NCBI RefSeq assembly: GCF_017916505.1
Contig: NZ_JAFMSZ010000002.1
Location: 558,001 to 622,000 of the forward strand
Source: Naasia sp. SYSU D00057
GTDB lineage: Bacteria; Actinomycetota; Actinomycetes; Actinomycetales; Microbacteriaceae
Direction of reading: 5' to 3'
Length of the DNA stretch: 64,000 nt
The position numbers and the translations under genes were made by a program. Below are positions 58,593-64,000 of the stretch, in pieces; position 1 is the stretch's first letter; each line of letters starts with the position of its first letter. The notes beneath the pieces were generated by a model. That model made no database searches and was not told where the DNA came from. It worked only from the letters and a program-made list of their open reading frames with translations.

Positions 58593-59006
58593 ATGAGCGG
58601 CAACAACGACGAGGCGACGGACAGTGAGGGCGCGGCGGATCGTCTGCTCGCCGACGTGGGAATCCACGACATCGGGCAACGACTCATCGACCTGGGCGAG
58701 CAGCTGGTTGCAATCGGGCGGCACACCGACAGCGCGAAGCTCCGCGAACACATCTCCACCGCCGACGAAGTCGGGGTCGACGCCGTCTGGGACGAGGTTG
58801 ACCGAGAGATGACGACTGCTATCCGCCGGACGCTGAGTGGACTGGGCGCCTTCCGAAAGGAGTACGCCAACTGGGAGCGGCTGACCGTTGAGTACGCGCT
58901 CTCTCGCAGGAACTTCACCCAGCGCGACGTGGCACAGCTACTCGGTGTTGGATTGACCACGGTGAATCGGTGGGCTCAGCACCCGCTCACCCACGACCAG
59001 GACTGA
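58593..59006 (+). CDS. Small helix-turn-helix protein of the element
   Basis: 137 residues: an acidic N-terminal half of helices (DRLLADVGIHDIGQRLIDLG, DAVWDEVDREMTTAIRRTLS) and a C-terminal helix-turn-helix, FTQRDVAQLLGVGLTTVNRW. Probably a DNA-binding regulator of the integrase or cargo, or an excisionase-like factor; nothing distinguishes these. It is divergent from the integrase (95-bp gap) and convergent with the OLD-like gene. The start ATG at 58593 is preferred to an upstream in-frame start inside the integrase region. Confidence 0.7.
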   Translation: MSGNNDEATDSEGAADRLLADVGIHDIGQRLIDLGEQLVAIGRHTDSAKLREHISTADEVGVDAVWDEVDREMTTAIRRTLSGLGAFRKEYANWERLTVEYALSRRNFTQRDVAQLLGVGLTTVNRWAQHPLTHDQD

Positions 59007-59033
59007 CCCTCTCCCGAAATTTCCCCTACAGGA

Positions 59034-60944
59034 TCAAGAGAGCGTCGCGTTGAGCGCCACAAACAGTGCCTCGAAGTTGTCCAGAGTCGCCGCGCTGAAC
59101 TTGCCGGTCACCTTGTCGCGGTTCCGCAGCAGGTAGTCGGCCGGCTTGCCATGGTCTGTGAAGTCCGCACCCTTGAGCCGCCCAATCCGCGCGACGATCC
59201 TGTCCGTGCCGTTCAGCGCCGATACCTTCACCGAGTCCCCGAACGCTCCGTTGTAGAGCACCAGGTAGTCGCCGGGGGTGAACAGATCTTCAATATCTGA
59301 CCCGGAAACGCTCGTGAACTGGTCAGTCAGCAACACCCGCTTGTTCGCCAGGTAACCCCTCGCCGCGAGATCAGAAACCTTGGCCACACTCGACTTCGTG
59401 CTGCCGTCCACAAGCACCGTTACATCGAGCGCACGCCCGATGAGAGCTACGAAGGTTGGGATGTTGGAAGCGCCCCCCACAGGCAAGACCCGCCAGCGTT
59501 CGTCCAAGGACGGCCTACCCGCATCGCGAAGGACATCGCTAAGCACCTGGATGTACGTGTAGTCACTGGTGCCCTCGACTAGTAGGTTGTCTGGCCCGAC
59601 GAAGAGGTTCTGCGCGATGTCGTAACCGAGTGCCGCCTGTAGCGGAAACAGCGAGTCCGACCCGACGGTGAGAGCCTCCTCGGAGACCACGGAACCAAGC
59701 TTGGACCCCTTGTCCTCGACAATCCGGACGCGTTGCAACTGGGCCGAGTCAACCATGAAGGGCGAATGCGTCGAGTAGACGACCTGCGCTGTCTTCGCGA
59801 GTTCGTCCTCGATGTAGCGCAAGTAGTCCGCCTGCGCTCGACCATGCAACGTGAGGGCAGGCTCGTCTAGCAGCACCACCACTCCATGCTCGTAGCCCTC
59901 AAACTCGCTGAACGCGGCGAGGAAACTGAAAAACCACCTGAAACCGCTCGAGCGCTGCGAGAAGTTGTTAGTGAAGCCATGCCGCGCATCTCGCACGCGA
60001 ATGTCCAGGAACCGCACGACCGCGACTTGCCCATGCGGATGCGTCTTCGTCTCCTTATCCGCCTGGATCTGGATGCTCAGGTCCGCGTTCTGCTGCCAGT
60101 ACTGGAAGACCCGCTCGGTGAGTTCATTGCTCACGGCTTCCAGCTCGGCAGTTCGTTCCTCAAAGTCCTCGTCGGTCAGCGAACTGGCGTCGGTGTAGGC
60201 GAGCTTCAGGAGCGCGCGGGCGGTTTGGAGGTCCGACTGCCCGGGCTCCTCGTTGCCCGCAAGCTCGGTCACGTTGATCCGCCCCGGGAGGGTCTGGTAG
60301 TCGGCGAAGTAGAACATCTTCGGAAGACGCGAGACAAGCAAGGCTGCCACGGCGCCCTCGGTGTTTTTCCCACCAGTCCGCGCCGTCACCGCTGTGGAGA
60401 GCTCAGTTCGGTCCGTCTCAGTCCAGCCGGCTTCCTCGTCGGGAGCCGGCAGCGACTTCAACGCCCCCGCAACATTGCCTAGTAGCTTCTGAGTCTCGGT
60501 GAGCTGCTCCAGGAGCGCATTCGGCGTTCCGACCTCCTCGACGACATTGTTGAACGCCGCAGCAGCGTCGACGTCCACGGAGTACTTTGCAGGCAGGTTG
60601 TAGTACCGCTCGACGACAAGCGTCGTCCCGGTCAAGACGTTCGAGCCAAACGCGGTTTCTACGGCCGCCCTGTCGTCGTCCTCGATCATGAACTCGGCAC
60701 GTACGACCGGGTCCGCGTCGATCACGCCTCCTCGACGGTCAGTGACAAGTCGCCAACGTGGATAGTGCTGGCTCTCATTGAAATCCGCCTCATGGACCGG
60801 ATTCACCCGATAGAGCGCCTCGAGGATCGCGCTCTTGCCGCTCTCGTTCTTACCCACCAGAGCCGAAATCGCCGGGTCGAAATTGATCGAACCCGAGTCG
60901 AGAACATTCTTGAACTTTCGCACGCGGGCGACAAAGAGACGCAT
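59034..60944 (-). CDS. OLD-family-like ATPase with TOPRIM domain (candidate defence nuclease)
   Basis: 636 residues. SMC/ABC-type ATPase: Walker A GKNESGKS (31-38), signature-like SQRSSGF (329-335), Walker B VVVLLDEP with Asp360-Glu361, switch His393 (YSTHSPF). About 450-560 is a TOPRIM-like part: Glu457 in LLVEGTSDY, Asp513 in VLVDGSTKS and Glu552-Asp553 in SDIEDLF. The usual DxD is Asp-Gly-Ser here. No UvrD/GajB-like helicase follows, so it is a class-1-type stand-alone protein rather than Gabija. Family members cut DNA or block phage growth; activity here is inferred. Start ATG 60944; a frame to 61055 is open but unsupported. Confidence 0.8.
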   Translation of the reverse strand: MRLFVARVRKFKNVLDSGSINFDPAISALVGKNESGKSAILEALYRVNPVHEADFNESQHYPRWRLVTDRRGGVIDADPVVRAEFMIEDDDRAAVETAFGSNVLTGTTLVVERYYNLPAKYSVDVDAAAAFNNVVEEVGTPNALLEQLTETQKLLGNVAGALKSLPAPDEEAGWTETDRTELSTAVTARTGGKNTEGAVAALLVSRLPKMFYFADYQTLPGRINVTELAGNEEPGQSDLQTARALLKLAYTDASSLTDEDFEERTAELEAVSNELTERVFQYWQQNADLSIQIQADKETKTHPHGQVAVVRFLDIRVRDARHGFTNNFSQRSSGFRWFFSFLAAFSEFEGYEHGVVVLLDEPALTLHGRAQADYLRYIEDELAKTAQVVYSTHSPFMVDSAQLQRVRIVEDKGSKLGSVVSEEALTVGSDSLFPLQAALGYDIAQNLFVGPDNLLVEGTSDYTYIQVLSDVLRDAGRPSLDERWRVLPVGGASNIPTFVALIGRALDVTVLVDGSTKSSVAKVSDLAARGYLANKRVLLTDQFTSVSGSDIEDLFTPGDYLVLYNGAFGDSVKVSALNGTDRIVARIGRLKGADFTDHGKPADYLLRNRDKVTGKFSAATLDNFEALFVALNATLS

Positions 60945-61046
60945 CCGCCCATTCTGGCAGTACCGCGGGGCGCGACCATCAAGCAGCGGGCGGGACACAC
61001 GTGGCCGGGCGCCCCACCGAAGCCGCCAGCATCGCCCCTCCGCTCC

Positions 61047-61108
61047 GGGCGTCAACCCTGCTGCGCATCCGTCGGACTGCGGGGTTGACGCCCTCCGCTC
61101 ACGGAGCG
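61047..61108. other. Two adjacent hairpins in the element's longest non-coding gap
   Basis: GGGCGTCAACCC (61047-61058) pairs perfectly with GGGTTGACGCCC (61082-61093) over a 23-nt loop, followed at once by CCGCT-CACGG-AGCGG (61094-61108). They lie in the 212-bp gap between the OLD-like and six-Cys genes. They could be a terminator for the rep-side genes, a promoter operator for the OLD-like gene, or a rolling-circle origin structure for Rep. Confidence 0.5.
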
Positions 61109-61156
61109 GTGCCTCTGGCTATCGGTGGGATGCCCTCGTTAGCGGCGCAGCTGTCG

Positions 61157-61297
61157 TCATACGTCGAGCAGGCAGGCCCCGCACAGCTCACGGCCGGCGG
61201 GGCTGGCCTCCAGGTGTTCCCGGAAGGCGACGTTTCCGCACACGTCGCAGGTGCGGTAGCCCATCAACTCGCACGTCCCACAATCAGCAGCAGCCAT
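61157..61297 (-). CDS. Six-cysteine zinc-ribbon-like small protein of the element (46 aa)
   Basis: 46 residues: MAAADCGTCELMGYRTCDVC then GNVAFREHLEASPAGRELCG and ACLLDV. Three CxxC knuckles (C6/C9, C17/C20, C39/C42) suggest zinc binding. GAGGGGGTGATC lies upstream of the ATG at 61297, a good ribosome-binding site. It starts 23 bp beyond the rep stop on the same strand, so is probably co-transcribed with rep. Role unknown; regulator or Rep accessory is possible. Confidence 0.7.
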   Translation of the reverse strand: MAAADCGTCELMGYRTCDVCGNVAFREHLEASPAGRELCGACLLDV

Positions 61298-61320
61298 AAT
61301 CGATCACCCCCTCCCCTGAC

Positions 61321-62382
61321 TCAGGGCAGCACCGCAGAACGGGCCACATCGATCCGTCGCAACACGTCCGACCGGGCAGCATCAGCCCCGTCCTGACGCT
61401 CAGGCGCCGTCGCGGGCTCCGCCGCTCCCGCGGCTGCCGCCCGCGCCGCCACCCAAGCCGCACGGGACTCCCGCTGAGACCGCCGGGTCATCCCGGTGAA
61501 CGACCACCCCGACCGATGGCGAGTGCGCCGCGACGCGCTCACTACGTGCGAGCGGGATCCGTAGCGGTCGTGTACCCGGCTCGCACACTCATCCGGGTCG
61601 CAGTCGCGAGAGCAGCGGATCGCCCGCGCCGCCTGACCGAGGCGAGTCAAGTGCTCCCAGGCGAAATTGCTCCCTCGACCGGACATAGCCGCCAACGCGG
61701 TGTCCTTCATCACGTAGTTCAGCGCCTTCGACAGGTACCAAATCGTCTTCGCACCGTCGCCGTCCGCGCGGAACCGCTTTGCGTCCGCTTGGGGACCCCA
61801 GCCGACGCACGCACCGTCGACCGGCGATACCGCCTGCACCGTGCGAGCGACCTCGCGAAGCACCGCTGCCTCGGGCGCGCCCCCGCGGTCGATCCGGACG
61901 AGCGCGTGCAGGTGCAGGACGCCGCGGTCCTGCCACTCCCGGACCAGGAACAGCTCGACCGATGGCCACCAGTCGCGGAAGCGGCGGCGAGTGCGATCCC
62001 ACAGGACGCCCGCGTCCCGATTCCACGCCACCTGCCCGGCGTAGTCGTACGAATCCATGTCGAGCGGGACGCCGCGCAGCCCCGCATCACGGACGTCGTG
62101 CGTCGCCCCGCATCCGCACCGCTTCAGTCGTGCACCGGGTGACCGCGGCACCCGGTGCACGCGCCCGAAGGATGGCGCAGTGAGCGTAAGCAGGTAGAAG
62201 CGATACCGCGACACGTCCGCGTCGAAGACGCCCGAGCGCGCGATCGCTGCCCAGTCACCGCGATAGAGCTCCGCGCACGAGGGGCAGAGCGAGCGCACCC
62301 GCGACTGACACCGGACGAAGACACCCGACTTGAGTTTGTGCGGGCGAACACACCCGATAGGTACCGATTCGGCGGGCTCCAT
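61321..62382 (-). CDS. RepSA-like replication initiator (HUH rolling-circle type)
   Basis: 353 residues. N-terminal zinc-type region with RSLCPSCAELYRGDW (Cys33, Cys36), then LLTLTAPSFGRVH and SYDYAGQVAWNRDAGVLWDR, all typical of RepSA proteins of pSAM2-type actinomycete elements. The HUH pair is His157-Leu-His159 in GVLHLHALVRID, and candidate nicking tyrosines are in IWYLSKALNYVMKD (Tyr216, Tyr223). The basic C-terminus is low-complexity. The protein is shorter than RepSA (about 450 residues) but keeps the core. It starts 31 bp from attR. Confidence 0.85.
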   Translation of the reverse strand: MEPAESVPIGCVRPHKLKSGVFVRCQSRVRSLCPSCAELYRGDWAAIARSGVFDADVSRYRFYLLTLTAPSFGRVHRVPRSPGARLKRCGCGATHDVRDAGLRGVPLDMDSYDYAGQVAWNRDAGVLWDRTRRRFRDWWPSVELFLVREWQDRGVLHLHALVRIDRGGAPEAAVLREVARTVQAVSPVDGACVGWGPQADAKRFRADGDGAKTIWYLSKALNYVMKDTALAAMSGRGSNFAWEHLTRLGQAARAIRCSRDCDPDECASRVHDRYGSRSHVVSASRRTRHRSGWSFTGMTRRSQRESRAAWVAARAAAAGAAEPATAPERQDGADAARSDVLRRIDVARSAVLP

Positions 62383-62412
62383 AAGGAAGCCGCAGAGTCC
62401 GCAGCTCGCCTA

Positions 62413-62452
62413 AAAATCGTGAGGTCACGGGATCGACGCCCGTCGGAGCCAC
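62413..62452. other. attR: 40-bp copy of the tRNA-Phe 3' end
   Basis: Identical to 57470-57509. It lacks the 5' half of the tRNA, so it is not a gene. The base before and after differ from attL (A and C against G and A), which defines the repeat limits. Confidence 0.92.
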
Positions 62453-62459
62453 CACGAGA

Positions 62460-62487
62460 GAAGACCCCTGGGAGACCAGGGGTCTTC
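62460..62487 (+). terminator. Displaced terminator of the tRNA-Glu-Asp-Phe operon
   Basis: GAAGACCCCTGG and CCAGGGGTCTTC form a perfect 12-bp stem with loop GAGA, 7 bp after attR. Before insertion it would have stood 7 bp after the tRNA-Phe repeat, so it is most simply the native tRNA terminator, now 4.9 kb away. Confidence 0.8.
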
Positions 62488-62514
62488 GTCGTTCCGGGTG
62501 GCTTCCGCGGGCCG

Positions 62515-62556
62515 TGCGGACACTCGCGGGTGGTAGACCGTCGCGAGTTGTCCGCA
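62515..62556. repeat. Intergenic inverted repeat downstream of attR
   Basis: TGCGGACACTCGCG (62515-62528) pairs with CGCGAGTTGTCCGCA (62542-62556) with one bulged base. It precedes the convergent ferredoxin reductase stop (62570). CGCGAGTTG also occurs, on the other strand, in the loop region of the cluster at 32664-32707. Confidence 0.65.
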
Positions 62557-62569
62557 GCACCCGCGCGCT

Positions 62570-63805
62570 CTATCGGGCGGGTTCCCCGATCGGGACGTGC
62601 CCGTAGCGCGACACCTCGTCCCGGTGCTTCAGCACCTCGGAGCGCATACCGATGCCGCAGACACCCACCATCCGGTCACCGACGAAGTAGCCGTAGACGC
62701 AGTCGCCGCCGGCCTTCCCCGCGAGCAGCTCGACGCGGTCGGCCAGGGCGGGCAGCCCGTAGGCGAGCAGGGACATGTCGTACTGGTCGCTCCAGAACGA
62801 CGGCACCGGGGCGAACCGCTCCGCGATCGCCGCGTCGAGTCTCGGATCCTCGGCCAGCTGCAGAGCGAGGATGCGGCTCGCGCGCTTGGCGGTCTCGGTG
62901 GGGATGTTCCAGTGCTCGATGGATGCGGGCTCGTCGCCGTAGATCGCGTTCGGGAAGCGGGCCACGTCGCCGACCGCGAACACGTCCCGCCATGAGCTCC
63001 CATCGGCTCGCAGCACGCGCATCGCCGAGTCCGTGCGCAGGCCCTGCGCGGCGTTCACGTCGTTCCCGTCGAGCCACTCGGTGTTGTGCAGGGAGCCGAT
63101 CGCCTCGACGAGGACCTGGCAGGCGACCTCCGACCCGTCGGCGAGCCGCACGCCCTCCACCGCCTCCTGCCCCAGCGCCTCGGCGACGTGGGTTCCCATG
63201 CGGAAACGGACGCCTCGCTCCACGTGGCGCCGCATCACATCCTCGGCGAGCGCTGAGCCGAGCGGTCCCAGCATCGGCAGCTCGGCGGAACCCACGACCG
63301 TGACCTCGCAGCCCAGCTGACGGGCGGTCGCCGCCACCTCGCAGCCGACGAAGCCCGAGCCGGCGATCACGACCTGCACCCCGGGGTGCAGCGCATTCCT
63401 GAGGGCGGCGGCGTCATCCAGCGTGCGCAGCGCGAACGCGCCGGCCAGCGTCGCCGTGCGGGGGGACAGCCGCTTGGGGCGGAGGCCGGTCGCCACGACG
63501 AGGGCGCGGTAGCGGACCTCCTCGCCGTCCGTCGTCCGGATCGACCGCTGCTCCAGGTCCGCCGACCGGATGCGGGTGCCGAGTCGCCACTCGACGTCGG
63601 AGGTCGCCGCCCGCTGCGGGAAGGCGACCGCGGCGTGCGTGACCTCTCCGCCGAGGACGTCCTTCGACAGGGGCGGCCGGTTGTAGGGAGCATGCGGCTC
63701 GTCACCGAAGACGGTGATCGGGCCGGCGTACCCGCATCGCCGGAGTGCTTCGGCGCTGCGCAGGCCTCCGAGGGACGCCCCGACGATGACGACGGGTGGG
63801 CTCAC
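62570..63805 (-). CDS. FAD-dependent ferredoxin reductase
   Basis: 411 residues. FAD Rossmann motif VVIVGASLGGLRSAEALR, NAD Rossmann motif VVIAGSGFVGCEVAATARQL, the ATG motif VVATGLRPKRL and FAD-binding VFAVGDVARFPN. The LSKDVLGG and PYNRPPLSK segments match class I (rhodocoxin/putidaredoxin-reductase-like) ferredoxin reductases that feed cytochrome P450 systems. The ferredoxin gene lies 7 bp upstream. The start is GTG at 63805. Confidence 0.92.
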   Translation of the reverse strand: MSPPVVIVGASLGGLRSAEALRRCGYAGPITVFGDEPHAPYNRPPLSKDVLGGEVTHAAVAFPQRAATSDVEWRLGTRIRSADLEQRSIRTTDGEEVRYRALVVATGLRPKRLSPRTATLAGAFALRTLDDAAALRNALHPGVQVVIAGSGFVGCEVAATARQLGCEVTVVGSAELPMLGPLGSALAEDVMRRHVERGVRFRMGTHVAEALGQEAVEGVRLADGSEVACQVLVEAIGSLHNTEWLDGNDVNAAQGLRTDSAMRVLRADGSSWRDVFAVGDVARFPNAIYGDEPASIEHWNIPTETAKRASRILALQLAEDPRLDAAIAERFAPVPSFWSDQYDMSLLAYGLPALADRVELLAGKAGGDCVYGYFVGDRMVGVCGIGMRSEVLKHRDEVSRYGHVPIGEPAR

Positions 63806-63812
63806 TCGGCCG

Positions 63813-64000
63813 CTACCGCCCGAGTGCCAGCGAGATCGCCTGCATCGGGCACACGTCGACCGCCGCCTCGACGTTGTCGAGCTCGGCATCTTCCACGTCG
63901 GGGGTGTACTCCATCTCGTCTCTGGAGTTCAGCCGGAAGACGTTCGGCGCCTCGACGACGCACTGCCCGAAGTTCTGGCACTGCGTCCGATCCACTTCCA
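63813..64000 (-). CDS. 3-cysteine ferredoxin (probably [3Fe-4S]), 5' end at window edge
   Basis: At least 62 residues. Cysteines are in RTQCQNFGQCVVEAP and VDVCPMQAI, the C-x5-C...CP pattern of P450-associated [3Fe-4S] ferredoxins. The reading frame continues to base 64000 (...GAAGTGGACCGG on the coding strand); the GTG at 63995 is probably an internal Val of the usual Met-x-Val-Asp-Arg start, so the true start is likely at or just past the window edge. It is the electron carrier for the reductase downstream; a P450 or oxygenase gene may lie outside. Confidence 0.85.
   Translation of the reverse strand, partial: EVDRTQCQNFGQCVVEAPNVFRLNSRDEMEYTPDVEDAELDNVEAAVDVCPMQAISLALGR

Larger units (their letters stand above)
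57470..62452. mobile_element. Integrative element in tRNA-Phe, AICE-like, 4.9 kb
   Basis: Bounded by the 40-bp repeats; one unit (57510-62452) is 4,943 bp. Contents in order: integrase (ends 3 bp from attL), HTH protein, OLD-like ATPase/TOPRIM, six-Cys small protein, RepSA-like initiator (starts 31 bp from attR). Int and Rep at the ends match the logic of pSAM2-type integrative elements, but no excisionase, SpdB, NUDIX or FtsK/Tra transfer gene is visible, so it may depend on a helper for movement. Coding composition in the cargo looks less GC-rich than that of the flanking genes. Confidence 0.88.

Noticed and set aside
59034-60944. Gabija (GajA) or PARIS (AriA) system
   Set aside because: No UvrD-like GajB or AriB-type partner is adjacent, and the TOPRIM acidic motif differs.
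61157-61297. Toxin or antitoxin
   Set aside because: The sequence shows only zinc-knuckle cysteines, with no match to known toxin folds and no paired gene of that type.
62413-62452. Second tRNA-Phe gene
   Set aside because: Only the 3' 40 bases are present, without acceptor 5' strand or D-arm; it is the right attachment repeat.
57470-62452. Prophage remnant
   Set aside because: No capsid, terminase, portal, tail or lysis genes; a RepSA-like initiator fits an integrative plasmid-type element better.

Overview
The window is chromosomal DNA from a high-GC actinobacterium, most likely of the family Microbacteriaceae. This rests on the very G+C-rich sequence, frequent GTG starts, actinobacterial signature genes (ClpC, ArgA-like NAGS, RadA, the ftsH-folE-folP-folBK-DUF3180-PH-panC-lysS gene order) and a dispersed repeat with the word GGTGGTYGAGG that I recall from that family. 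The genus cannot be fixed from sequence alone.

Layout. 1-5445: a partial GAF/SpoIIE phosphatase, a GATase-like protein, an intergenic repeat array, a LURP-one-like protein, a LysE exporter, a glycolipid-binding-like protein and a DinB polymerase. 5465-10561: a sugar-acid locus (binding protein, two permeases, enolase-superfamily dehydratase) facing a FadR-type regulator across a palindromic operator. 10587-24067: a hemicellulose/arabinoxylan-type locus with a GH3 enzyme, a secreted tandem-repeat esterase, a LacI regulator, a GH51 arabinofuranosidase, an ABC importer without its own ATPase, and a large unclassified glycoside-hydrolase-like protein. Near-identical LacI-type operators lie at 15348-15365 and 21791-21809. 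24253-32898: housekeeping and stress genes (CbxX-like AAA protein, tRNA-Ser, radA, NAGS, clpC) and a Ser/Thr kinase-GAF fusion with no ordinary start codon. 32971-41650: two complete monosaccharide ABC importers of the ChvE-MmsAB / xylose class back to back around a ROK repressor. 41778-53640: a long leftward block, probably several linked operons: tilS-hpt, ftsH-folE-folP-folBK, membrane proteins, a DUF2520 protein, panC, lysS and a 46-residue membrane protein. 53711-56954: ppa and two coiled-coil cell-wall peptidases (NlpC/P60 and M23). 57216-57508: tRNA-Glu, tRNA-Asp and tRNA-Phe.

The most notable region is 57470-62452: a 4.9-kb integrative element in tRNA-Phe, bounded by a perfect 40-bp direct repeat. 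It encodes a tyrosine integrase next to one end, a RepSA/HUH-like initiator next to the other, and between them an OLD-like ATPase-TOPRIM protein, a small HTH protein and a 46-residue six-cysteine protein. No transfer genes are visible. It looks like a minimal pSAM2-type (AICE-like) element carrying a candidate anti-phage nuclease. Beyond it the native tRNA-Phe terminator hairpin is displaced to 62460-62487, followed by a ferredoxin reductase and a 3-cysteine ferredoxin that runs off the window.

Another recurring signal is a set of intergenic clusters in which one short word, different at each locus, occurs in direct and inverted copies (1940-2350, 25505-25609, 32664-32707, 41670-41759, 43520-43577, 54246-54303, 57066-57135, 62515-62556).
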